Assembly: GCA_949752745.1 (NCBI GenBank)
Contig: OX457026.1
Location: 73,844,742 to 73,908,741 of the forward strand
Length of the DNA: 64,000 nucleotides
Direction: 5' to 3'
Source of the DNA: Protula sp. h YS-2021
Lineage: Eukaryota > Annelida > Polychaeta > Sabellida > Serpulidae
In this document: positions 22,201-32,937 of the stretch, piece after piece
Position numbering within the stretch: the stretch's first letter is position 1
Layout: each line of letters begins with the position of its first letter
Translations under genes and position numbers: made by a program
The notes under the pieces: model-generated
The model's input: only the letters and a program-made list of their open reading frames with translations
Databases searched by the model: none
Told to the model about the DNA's origin: nothing

Positions 22201-25200
22201 ACAGTTCGGAGATGTAGTAAGTAGATCGATTTTCAGATTGATTGTTGTTGCAAAGTATCGGCAAAAATAGGGGACTGAAGCACTAAACCGGTCGCTCACA
22301 CGCTCTAAAGTGGAACGCGTAGGTAGTACCAAAACTTGCACATGTGTACCAACGCCATGCGTTCCTCATGGGCACTGTACATAGTACAGATTTCTGTGGT
22401 GTAAAAGGGTGTGGTGTAAAAGTAAGTCTTGGTGACGGGTCGTCTAATGATCCCATTTCTCTCCAGATTGTTTTTTGGCGTTCCTCTGGTGTAGTAGTTT
22501 GTTTATTTGTGGGGCGGTTCCACTTGCAATCCCTTTTCTTTGGGATATTTTTCGCTGGTCCTTTTTTTTTTTTTTTTTTTGTATAGGTTTCAGGCACCAT
22601 TTCCGTTTTTTCTGGGCTGATTTAATAAGAACATAGCTGTGCCGAGAATGGCTGTCGTATTGGACTGTCGTCAGAAGCTTATTGCCTGTCATTGATCAAT
22701 TCGAGACATTGCGCCTTTATTGTAGAGAGTCACGAAAATGGCGTTGCTAGGATCCTGCTCGAGTTGCGAGTAATAGTACTCTTGTCATTTGCTCTGTTGT
22801 TTTAGAGATGTTTTCTACTGTTGTGGAAATTTTAAGTCGCCTTGCTTATTAGCTCGAAAGATTCCTTTGCGAAAAACATATTTTGCATTGTTTGTGTCTT
22901 TTTGTGTTATTACAAAATATACTTAGCGGTGTGATTATGAAAAAGTGAGAAAAGCAGTGAGTTTATGCTCAGAATTTGGCCCTATACTTTTCGGTTCTTT
23001 TTTATATGTTGTTTGAAATAGCAATATAAAAGCTCCTTATTCATATTTCCCTTCAACTGCTAGCTCGGATTTCATCCGATATGTTAGTGAACGAGATAAC
23101 TGAGGTTATGTTGTTCCTGCATGTTGCGGATTCCGCACAAAGTTCAGTTTTCCTTCCCCAGCTTTTCCGGTTCAGCCGAAAATATGAATTTAAACCTGCG
23201 CCGCAAATATCGAAGCAGGAAACAAGAACGTCATTCCTTATTAACACTTGACAAGCCTTTGGCTTGCAAGAGTTATATGAATTTGTGCGAGCAAAATTCG
23301 TCCTTTTTTTTTTTCTTCTTGACACTTTTTCCGATTTTTTGTGTCTTCTTCTCCTCTGACACTATGGGCCCTACGACCATGAAACTTGGGACTTATGAAG
23401 AGCTTGATCTGAACATGTGCATGTCACTTTTTATTTTCGTCTTTGATTTCGTTTTCTTTGTTAAAACGCCATGTGAAAAGAGTGCATTTTTGGCAAGTAA
23501 ATGCGTAGCATTTAACCCACATCACACACAGTTGCACAGTGAGCTTTGTGCGAGCTCTCACTGCGTAAATAGCTAACACGGCGTATGCTAGATCAGTCAA
23601 TAAAACCTTAAGTGAACAGAAACCAAACACTACTCGGCTTATAAGACATATTCAAGCTGTGTTGTTTGCAATATATTATTCAAGAAATAACCCATTGAAG
23701 GAAGCATTTTTGCGTTTTAATTTTTGTCAAGTGTTTAACATTTCGCTAGCGAAGTGAGGTTCTAGTTATTTCTTGATTTATTTTGTTTATTTATGTATTC
23801 TTGATCAGAAAAATAGTTGGAACTATTAACTGTTGAGCTGCACACGTCGCATTGTTTGTCAGGATAACGCAGATAAAGACGCACGCCTGGGATAACACGA
23901 GCGTCGTCTTGGTCGGCAATAAGTGTGACCTGAAGCAACACCGGGCCGTTGACCGCGAGGATGGCCTTAGGCTCGCTGAGGATTTAGGTATACCCGCGTC
24001 AGCGAACCGGAGAAGGGTCTTTTGTTTCTGTCTGCTAGAGCATTCCTACATGATTTGGGGTCAAACGGTTTACATTTATGATCAGTATTCGCCTTCCCTG
24101 CCCGCCATCTTTTGTTTCCTTTATATATTTTGGGATGCGTGGGAGTTGGATTGTACTGTTACGTTTGCTTTGGGAATCTGGTGTTTTTTTATCGGGAAAG
24201 CTTTTCTGTGCGTTGTTTTTTTTTTGTGTGATTGTGTGATTGAAAGTGAAAATAATCAAGAACTGAAAATTGTTCACCTAATTTCTCACTGAAAATTCTC
24301 ACAGCAGCAGTCCTGTGCATCTATTTTAGAAACAATCTAAATAAAGGAGAAGAATGGAGAGACAAGGTACAGTGGCGTTCCCGCTCATCTTTTGAGTAGT
24401 TTGTCCTGGCTTGCTGACGATGGCCAACAAGTGGTGTCGCCAGGAATGCAGTACCACTCGGACAGACCATGATTGATGCCTAGTTACCCGTGAACTCTTC
24501 GACTACCCTCTTTGCATATTCTCTGACATTTGTTCTATCTTTCCGTATGTGTCATCACTTATGAATCTTCTGCTGGAGATTTACAGTGAGGAGGGGGAGA
24601 GAGATAAGAAGATGAAGCACCTTTCAGAAAAAAACTATTAGAAGGTTAAATATGAGAAAGCTGTTCTTAAAGTTCTCTACCGATGGCTTACTCGAATGTT
24701 CTCCCACTTTCTGCTGCATTATTAGTCGGGTCAATAGTGGTATTTGATAAAGGCTTTATCCATGCTCCCTTTGCTTATTGCACAGTATTGATTCGTTTTG
24801 ATCAAAGTCGAATCAAGACTGTGCTTCTAATAAATAGCCTTTAATAAAAAGAGCTCGTGGCCACAGTCGTCAATTCCATCATTCTGTTGCTGTTCGTTCT
24901 GTGTTCGTGGGTATTCCACAGCTCTCCTTTCTCAGTTGTTTCCCAAATACAAGTGTCTCTGAATTTCGTTTTGCGCTACACGTCATCAGTTTATTCCGTT
25001 TGCATTGACACCATTCGGTCGCGGAATACCCCGAAGAGACAGACTCCCCGGCATCGTGTGATCGCCGTCGCCAGCAGCTGGATATGAGAACCTCGGCACG
25101 GGTTTATATTTATATATCACATATTTGCGGATTACAGACCAGGTGAACAACGAGAAGTTGAGTAGTGAAGAAGTTATTGAAAATATCCCACCGACTTTAA

Positions 25201-28200
25201 TCACGATATGTGCCCAATTGCAATGTGTGAGAAAATCTGTTCTTTGCAAAAGCAATTTCCGTCTTCCGTTCTGACTGGTATGCTTCGCCACAGAAGGTGT
25301 TCTTTTCATACCCGTTAAGGGCCCTTGTTGACGTTCTAACTTGTACTCAACTCACGCTTGTCTGTTTTCTGGCCTCTTAAATCAATGGCTGCTTTCCCAT
25401 CTTTTCCCTTCCGTCATACATGGGAATCTCAGTCAGTAACGCTGCCCCGGTTTTATTTTCTGTCTCGGTTCTGTTCACGTATCAGTGCAGTGACATCATA
25501 CAACGCTGATTTTGACACTTCGTAGAGCAAGCAGGTTTAACCTTTACCATTGTAGTCCCTTGCCTGCTTATCAAACAATATATACAAGAATGTGAAATCG
25601 CCTCAGCAACCCTTTCCGCTGCAGTTTACCCAAGAAAATCAGAAGGGGGGGGGGGGAGGGGTTAACGATTGGCAGTAATTTGGTGAGGAAGGAATGAAAT
25701 GCTATGGGGACTGAAAATGCCAAGTGCAACGATTTTCACATTCTTTACGGAACCCCTATAAATTAACACCCGCGCTTGAGGAAAGGTGTTGGCAGTGTAT
25801 GTTTTGTTTGCTTTGCCTTTGTACACAGGTGTACACAGATAAAGACGTATTCCTGGGACAATGCCCAAGTTGTACTCGTAGGTAATAAGTGTGACCTTGA
25901 AGACGAGCGGGTCGTGTCCACGGAGAGAGGAAAACAACTCGCTGATCAACTTGGTAGGTTTTCATTCTTAATTTTTGCGAAAAAAAGAGCAATTTCTTCT
26001 GTCCGATTAATAATGTTACTGTTTGATGTAAAAATTGCTTCTTTTTTAAAATTCAGGTAGCCTTTCCGACGTTCACTAAAGCTTTTAGCTACGGACGAAA
26101 GTGACATTAATAAAATCGACGTAAATAAATAAATAAAATGTACATAAAATATACGTTTCTGAATTATCTTTCTGCGTCGAGTTTTGATTTTGTTGCTTTT
26201 AAGAAAGAGTCACCATGTGTGTAATGGTTAAATTTTGAGCCTATTATACAATTGAGTGTTTCATATGTTTTGAAATCTATGTGACTGTTAACAATTACGG
26301 TGATTGTCACTTTGCTTAACCCTTATGATTGAAACAGTTTTGTATAATGGTGTTGGCATCATCATGGTTGGTGTGCATATTTTAGGCGTTGGTGAATATT
26401 ATCTTTTTTATCCCCCGTGAAACGGAGGGATATAGGTTTGAGATTGTCCGTCTGTCCGTCCGTCTGTCCGTCCGTCTGTCCGTCCCTCCGTCCGTCCGTC
26501 CGTCTGTTCGTCCGTCCGTCCCCTCTTCAAGCTAAGGACTTTGTGGACACCACTTCTATATCAACGAAGCATAATTCAGCTTTCATATTTCATACAGGCA
26601 AAATATAGGGTATAAAGATGTGCAACGTCAAGGTTTCAGTTTGATCGAAGCAAAATTGACAAATTGACAGGCTTTTGAAAATCGTCGAAAATAGACATAT
26701 GTGCACATGTATAGGACTTTGTGGACACCACTTCTATATCAACGAAGCATAATTCAGCTTTCATATTTCATACAGGCAAAATATAGGGTATAAAGATGTG
26801 CAACGTCAAGGTTTCAGTTTGATGGAAGCAAAATTGACAAATTGACAGGCTTTTGAAAATCGTCGAAAATAGACATATGTGCACATGTATAGGACTTTGT
26901 GGACACCACTTCTATATCAACGAAGCATAATTCAGCTTTCATATTTCATACAGGCAAAATATAGGGTATAAAGATGTGCAACGTCAAGGTTTCAGTTTGA
27001 TCGAAGCAAAATTGACAAATTGACAGGCTTTTGAAAATCGTCGAAAATAGACATATGTGCACATGTATAGGACTTTGTGGACACCACTTCTATATCAACG
27101 AAGCATAATTCAGCTTTCATATTTCATATAGGCAAAATATAGGGTATAAAGATGTGCAACGTCAAGGTTTCAGTTTGATCGAAGCAAAATTGACAAATTG
27201 ACAGGCTTTTGAAAATCGTCGAAAATAGACATATGTGCACATGTATAGGACTTTGTGGACACCACTTCTATATCAACGAAGCATAATTCAGCTTTCATAT
27301 TTCATACAGGCAAAATATAGGGTATAAAGATGTGCAACGTCAAGGTTTCAGTTTGATGGAAGCAAAATTGACAAATTGACAGGCTTTTGAAAATCGTCGA
27401 AAATAGACATATGTGCACATGTATAGGACTTTGTGGACACCACTTCTATATCAACGAAGCATAATTCAGCTTTCATATTTCATACAGGCAAAATATAGGG
27501 TATAAAGATGTGCAACGTCAAGGTTTCAGTTTGATCGAAGCAAAATTGACAAATTGACAGGCTTTTGAAAATCGTTGAAAATAGACATATGTGCACATGT
27601 GTAGGACTTTGTGGACACCACTTCTATATCAACGAAGCATAATTCAGCTTTCATATTTCATATAGGCAAAACATAGGGTATAAAGATGTGCAACGTTAAG
27701 GTTTCAGTTTGATCGAAGCAAAATTGACAAATTGACAGGCTTTTGAAAATCGTTGAAAATAGACATATGTGCACATGTATAGGACTTTGTGGACACCACT
27801 TCTATATCAACGAAGCATAATTCAGCTTTCATATTTCATATAGGCAACATATAGGGTATAAAGATGTGCAACGTCAAGGTTTCAGTTTGATCGAAGCAAA
27901 ATTGACAAAATGACAGGCTTTTAAAAATCGTCATAAATCGACATATATGCAAACGGAGTGGACTTCAAGGAAGGGTGTCCAGCTTAGATATTGCATAGGG
28001 GTAATATTTAGGCTTTCACGGGGGATATTGCTGCTCTCTGACAGCATCTAGTTTTCTCATGTTCTCCTCCACGCTGATGCAAGTGCAGAGAAATTTGCAC
28101 CGGGTGAAAATGGACACTTAGTCTTCTATCAATAAATTAAATGATCTAGATCCAGGGTGCGAAGTGTTTGGATCAGAGCACTGCCAGATCGGCTCGTGGA

Positions 28201-31200
28201 CTTGACAGTAGTGGGATCCTTGCCGAGCTTTATTGCTATGACGGTTATCAACTGTCTTAGATCATGTAGAAGAACTGAATTTTCTATTTTTCCTTTCAGT
28301 TATTTGTTTTGTAGCCACGATTTTCTTTCGAACCCTGCGCCGTTTCAAAGAGATTCGATCGAGTGTCATAACTACTTTTGTGATAAAGTGCAGGCCACTT
28401 ACACCCACGCTAATATGTCGTCACCAACACAGCGGCGTAACAAAAGCAATGCCATCGATAACAGCACGCTGATAAACTGACATTTTGTCGAGTGACATAT
28501 AGTGGCCAGGCTATTTTAAGCAGAAATCATTTTCCCCGAGTAATAAGCTTATGACATTTACGAAGGCAATGCCATGGATGTGTTTACGGTTGTTTGCGGT
28601 CGTGGCAGTGTATTGTATAGCGATCAGTGACTCGAGGTGCTGCGCCAATAACTTTAATCGAATACCTTATAAAATGTCGGCAGTCACAACATCCCTAAAT
28701 GACATGTCACTGCAAAAAATCTCTCCGTACTAAGTCGTTTTGACACAGATGTTATTTGCCTCAGGGACAAACCGCCTTCGCATTCTGGTCCAATTTGCTT
28801 TACACAGCACTCTGTAATTTAAGTGCGTGCCTTTTAAATAAACCAATCAAATGCTCCCTTATGATGTATATCTTCAAAAAAGCTTGGCGGAAATTGCCAT
28901 AAAGTTATACAAAAGCCACGATATAAAATTGACCCGTTACGTTATGGGCAGCTGCTAACAGGTGAGCTGAATAGCGTCTGATTAATCAGGCAGCTGGTCA
29001 CTCTGGTTGGTCATTCTGTACCAGGCATGACTCTCCCATTGTTTCTAACAATACCCATTATATGTCACCCCATTCATTTACTACCTGTACACTGCGTATA
29101 TTTTATATTGTTTTATTCGTTTTTCTCGTTACAGTGGGAAAAGCTTTGTATAAGATCGTGGCCTTATTTCATTCACTCAAACTGATAATACGAGGAATGG
29201 CGTGTCTAAAATATTTTGCCTTTCGAACGCGTCATGATTTAAGTGAACTTTGACAGAAGTTATTGTCGTCTTGACTGGACTTCAGAATACGCTTTTCTGA
29301 TACAATATATGCTTATATATGGAAGCAGAAAAGGTTAGCAAAAATGGAAATAGTACACGCTGTGTTGCTTCTGGTTATAAGTGATTAAACTCAAAGGTCT
29401 AGTCGTGGCGTTGACCCGACTACCCATCCACCCCTTGTATTTTGAATTCCTGGTCATATAAGCAAGTGTCTTTTCTCTAATAATGTAAAACATTCTCGTT
29501 TTGGTCTTTAGTTGTGCCGTCCGGGCGGAAATAGGACATATTTCGTAGGTTGTTGTTTTTAACAACAAAACAGCATTTTGCAATAAACAATAGAGGGCTT
29601 TTTGAAACATGTTATTTCTGGTAGTTAGGAGTTACTGGGCCAATTACCGATCCCCTTTGATAGTAGATACGGTGTAGGAGTTGACTAATATCCTGTCACG
29701 TGACTTGCTGGTCATGTCAATTGCACCAGCATGCTGACGGAAGACTGTACAGACCGAGATCAATAACATGAAATATAGCTTCCCATGCGACTCGAATGAC
29801 GCCACCCGATAACGCACGACTAGACCGTTAACCCACGGACTTTTTTTATCGAATGAAATTTTTGTAACGATTTTGGGTAGAAGTTGGACACGGCTGGTCC
29901 CCACAATGCTTTTCTCTTTGCTGGAGGCAAGAATTGATTTGAACGCACATGACCGGTGATGCCGTGGCTTTTGTGGGTACCAATGCTTTGCTGACCAACG
30001 TCAGCTATTGTTTGAAGCCGGTTTACAACCCCCAAACCCCCTTGTATTACCGAGACATATATTGATTCACGGCTATTCGCCTTACATAAAGGACCCATAG
30101 GGATAGCTTCATATAAACGAGTAACGACATAAAGCTTACACGGAATAGCCCAATAGAGAAAAAAGTGGCAAAACCCCATTGCAATGCCGCTGTCAATTGT
30201 ATTTTTCTGGGTTACCCAAGTATGCAATTATGTTAGTCGTAAATTCGCAAGCCCAAAAGGCTATTCCTAAGTAATTCTCAGTAGGGTTCCAAACAATTTG
30301 TATCAGAGCATGAGTGTATATTTGCGCCCCCCTTTCGCATATCATGGAAATACTGACACGTCAGCATCAATTGACCGACGTAAAAGAGTCTTGTTTTTCA
30401 GGCAATTTAATAAATCTGCCTAAACAAGGCAGGGGTCACCAAGAGCTCTGGGTCCTACCGAAGCTGTGGTGTCTGCCTCTTAGCTAAAACAGTACCATGT
30501 TAGGGTTAGAAACAAAAAATGTCGCAAACACAATACACTTTGGTCGCCCATTTATAGAAAATACTAAAAATAAAGTTAATTTAATGTAAACAACGTGGTG
30601 GTTTTCTATTTATAGCAGTAATTCATTTTAGGGTTTCCATTGACATCCATGTTTAGCTTGGATGGAGCCGATAGGGCACTTGTGTTCTCAGACTTGATCT
30701 TAGAGGACTGTATTCAGTGACGCACTCAGCATCAATGGCGTCACTGTGACGTAGGGATAGAATAATTTAACCGCATAAGTGAAAAACAAAAGCACAAGCA
30801 AACTGACTGTCAAATTTACGACGCAAGTTTGGTGTTAGTTCGTTGACTTTTATCTGAGTAATTCATGTAAAAAGGGGCGATGACGTATCAAAGGGGTTCA
30901 CTTAACCAAAACAGTGCACCAATCTTTGCAGCTCGGGTAAGCAATACATTGCCTGGTGTTACATCAATGAATTCACTAAATAATACATATCGTCAAAGGC
31001 GAAAACAGTCCAATAACGGCCGGTGTGCAGCGGTCTGTGTCTCTTTGTTTTAAAGGCTCGTATGACTTTGATCAAGAGTTGTAATAACATGAAAAATATT
31101 ACCGGTACACTGCAAGTGGTGTTAGCCTTAACGCCAGCTTTACGGTCTAGATCAGTGTGCTTATTTGTGTGGGTCTAGTGCCATTACAATTTGGCCCCAA

Positions 31201-32937
31201 CTATATATAGATGTTCTTATGTCCGGATGCTTGTGTGCTAAAATCGATTGAAATGCTTCTCCTCTACAATTTTAGCCGGATCATTCCCATATCACACATG
31301 ATATGGGTAGCCTTCCGTCAATTCCTCATTCGTATTTTGTATCAAGTAAATTAATTGCTAATCAGCTGTACGCTGCGACATCTCTTACGTCTTTAGTCTC
31401 TCACGGAATCGCCACGCGAAAAATCCTGTAAGATGAGAGGAGTGCACGATCGTGTTCCTTCGCACACTGGGGGCATCCTGCGCACTGTTAGCTACCAGCC
31501 ACGGATATCACACTAGGCTGCTTCTTTCAAAGCATTAGGGCTGAAGTGACAGTAATGAAACGCATTAGTGTGAAAGCTTTCAAGTGACACGCAATGCGGG
31601 GATTTTAGGGGGGAACCTTGAGCGTATTCCCAGAATATCTTGTTTCGATTGTCGCACATTGGGTAACATCATGCATATTAGTTTACACATAGATGTATTT
31701 GTGTATGTAGCATTTTGTAAAGTGCCCTTTTAAAGGAAATCCTGTGTCTTTCTTTTCACGACTGATTTGTCATCGTGCTAGCATTTAGGGGTTATGATTC
31801 AAGAGCAGCGCCGAGTCTCAAATAGTCAAGAATCGATAATCTTGTGAAAGATACAGGCCTTTGCTGTGGAGAGAATTCCCATCAATCAGGGTGCTGTGGA
31901 ATCGTGCCCCCGCAGACTCGCCAATTAATCCAACAATATGGTGCCTATGTCAAGGCCAGCGCGGTCAGGTCTTGGGTTTGCTTACTCTCTCTTTGCACAG
32001 GGCGATGCAATTAATATAGACCCCTATGTGCTTTGGGTGAAAACAAGCGGGATTTGCACGAAAGCTCATACAGGGCTGTGACCTGTTTTGTTCTTTGTTA
32101 GAACTGACTTTTACCTCATCTGGCTTCGTTTGTCGGTTCTGCCGTGCAACGTTCAAGTTTTTTTTCGCAGTTTCTGGTCAAATCGATACGGTTTTTGAGT
32201 CACATGTGTAGTTTTTCAGGTACTTCTATTCACAAATACGCTTTTTAAAGATTATTTTCAACGACATGCGCAATTTTTTACAAAACATAGAGCGAAAGCT
32301 GTGCGGCTAACTCGCATATTTGCTTTCCGTGAAATGGTTATTCCAGCAATGCTGTCTCTCATTCTTGTAAGCAGTTCATCAGTATTGTATAATATGCGGT
32401 GCATTAGTGGTTCACCATGTTCAGCTGGAAACCTTTTATAACTTCACCTATCTTTCTCTTTGCAAAAAGTATACCGCTTATTTTCGATGCATAAATGTGA
32501 GTGTAATCATGGTATATTTATTATTGCAAAGGTCATGCATAAAAAAAAAACACTCACACACACAAAAAAAAAAAAAAAAAGGAGGGAGGGGGGGGAGAAA
32601 AAAAGATGCGAAGTCAAATTTCAAGCTTAGCTACAGTTAGCATCGCCTAGAACCACGTTAAACTGAAATCATGACCCATGCACCATCTCCAAATCCTTAA
32701 AAATATTTTTAATATTTTAATCGTTTTACCTTCTTTTCTGTTGCAGGTTTGGAATTTTTCGAGACCTCCGCTAAAGAGAACATCAATGTCAAGGCCGTGT
32801 TCGAGCGTCTGGTGGATATTATCTGTGACAAGATGTCGGAAAGTTTAGACTCTGATCCCACTATTGTTAATAACCCACAGACCCAGCATCTAACCGCTAA
32901 CCCCGGAGGACAGCAAAACGCAGGGTGTCAGTGCTAA
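16048..32937 (+). CDS. rab3: Rab3 small GTPase (spliced gene with two alternative third exons)
   Basis: Join 16048-16272, 19139-19257, then either 23863-23987 or 25829-25953, then 32747-32937: 219 residues, the usual Rab3 length. Rab3 is the synaptic and secretory-vesicle GTPase that controls vesicle docking and priming through effectors such as RIM and rabphilin. Visible motifs: P-loop GNSSVGKTS, switch [30 protein letters not shown], and the C-terminal Cys-x-Cys (CQC) for double geranylgeranylation. Intron sites are GT-AG with matching phases (0, 2, 1). The start at 16048 gives [20 protein letters not shown], as in other invertebrate Rab3 proteins; another in-frame ATG lies two codons upstream at 16042. 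A splice acceptor at 15980-15981 shows that the 5' UTR continues on an unseen exon. Introns are long (2.9, 4.6, 1.8 and 6.8 kb) and hold repeats. Confidence 0.95.
16273..19138 (+). other. RAB3 intron 1
   Basis: 2,866 bp bounded by GTAAGT and GCGCAG. At 16860-17535 it holds decayed repeats of the AATGCTTCTTCTCCCAC / CAAAATGC family also seen near 2970, plus a G-run at 17041-17050. Nothing else coding is recognised. Confidence 0.6.
19139..19257 (+). CDS. rab3: RAB3 second coding exon (switch II)
   Basis: Between TTGTTGCGCAG and GTAAGG. It encodes [20 protein letters not shown] and onward to SFNAVQDW, the last codon being split (TG|G, phase 2). This is the G3/switch II motif and the start of helix alpha3, essentially identical to other animal Rab3 proteins. 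Confidence 0.95.
19258..23862 (+). other. RAB3 intron 2
   Basis: 4,605 bp from GTAAGG to the acceptor of version a. It carries short diverged duplicates (TTCCTTGACAT..-type words near 20855-20900 and 21120-21170) and, at its 3' end, the dispersed repeat at 23240-23770. Open frames inside (for example 20973-20620 minus) have no recognisable domain. Confidence 0.6.
23240..23770 (+). mobile_element. Dispersed Helentron-like repeat, copy 1, next to RAB3 exon a
   Basis: Starts ACACTTGACAAGCC-TTT-GGCTTGC (hairpin CAAGCC/GGCTTG) and then AAGAGTTATATGAATTTGTG, and ends ATTTCGCTAGCGAAGTGAGG then TTCTAGTT, containing the palindrome TTCGCTAGCGAA. A second copy lies inverted at 36888-37395. The hairpin, TATATG and CTAG end fit the HINE plan. 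Open frames read the same peptide in both copies, so they are repeat artefacts. It ends about 90 bp before the acceptor of exon a. Confidence 0.6.
23863..23987 (+). CDS. rab3: RAB3 alternative third exon, version a (divergent)
   Basis: 125 nt between TTTGTCAG and GTATAC, entering in phase 2 and leaving in phase 1, exactly like version b. It encodes [20 protein letters not shown] and [21 protein letters not shown]. It keeps the G4 motif NKCD and the TQIKT..WDN frame but differs from the canonical segment at 16 of 41 residues, notably H-A for Y-S and T-S for A-Q in the alpha3/beta5 loop, and K-Q-H for the acidic E-D-E. No stop or frameshift, with intact splice sites, so it is not an obvious pseudo-exon. 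Confidence 0.88.
23988..25828 (+). other. RAB3 intron between the two alternative exons
   Basis: 1,841 bp with no recognised gene. A G-run sits at 25646-25661. The length is too great for simple steric exclusion between the two exons, so reading-frame surveillance or RNA pairing would be needed for exclusivity. Confidence 0.5.
25829..25953 (+). CDS. rab3: RAB3 alternative third exon, version b (canonical)
   Basis: 125 nt between TTTGTACACAG and GTAGGT, phase 2 in and phase 1 out. It encodes [20 protein letters not shown] and [21 protein letters not shown], nearly identical to the matching segment of vertebrate and fly Rab3. It lies 1,841 bp downstream of version a. Joining a to b shifts the frame and meets TAA within five codons. 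Confidence 0.93.
25954..32746 (+). other. RAB3 last intron
   Basis: 6,793 bp. It contains the large HINE at 26405-28060. The remaining 28061-32746 shows no gene, only short open frames without domain signals, and an A-rich/G-rich tract at 32548-32604. Confidence 0.6.
26405..28060 (+). mobile_element. HINE/pearl-like element, family E, eight 178-bp cores
   Basis: It opens with ATCCCCCGTGAAACGGAGGG and then ATATAG (hairpin CCGT-gaa-ACGG). A CCGT/CTGT tetranucleotide run covers 26448-26520. Eight tandem cores starting AGGACTTTGTGGACACCACT lie at 26535, 26713, 26891, 27069, 27247, 27425, 27603 and 27781, an exact 178-bp period. It closes with CTTTCACGGGGGATATTGCT and then GACAGCATCTAGTTTT. TTTCACGGGGGAT is the inverse of the opening ATCCCCCGTGAAA, a subterminal inverted repeat. 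No protein. The best preserved member of its class in the window. Confidence 0.8.
32747..32937 (+). CDS. rab3: RAB3 last coding exon
   Basis: Starts after CTGTTGCAG in phase 1 and encodes [20 protein letters not shown], then [17 protein letters not shown], a variable tail and the prenylation motif C-Q-C before TAA. It holds the G5 motif (SAK) and helix alpha5. The hypervariable tail is rich in N, Q and P. Confidence 0.95.

Noticed and set aside
23121..23576. 151-codon open frame in RAB3 intron 2, with a matching frame at 37376-37101
   Set aside because: The shared peptide comes from two copies of a dispersed non-coding repeat. The frame extends across repeat and non-repeat DNA and is mostly Phe/Ser from T-runs.
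23863..23987. Exon 3a as a dead duplicated exon
   Set aside because: Its frame, length, phases, splice sites and NKCD motif are all intact, which is unlikely for a decayed copy. Expression still has to be shown.
26535..27958. Regular repeats suggesting a CRISPR-like array
   Set aside because: The units are 178 bp with no spacer/repeat alternation, in a eukaryotic intron, inside an element with HINE ends.
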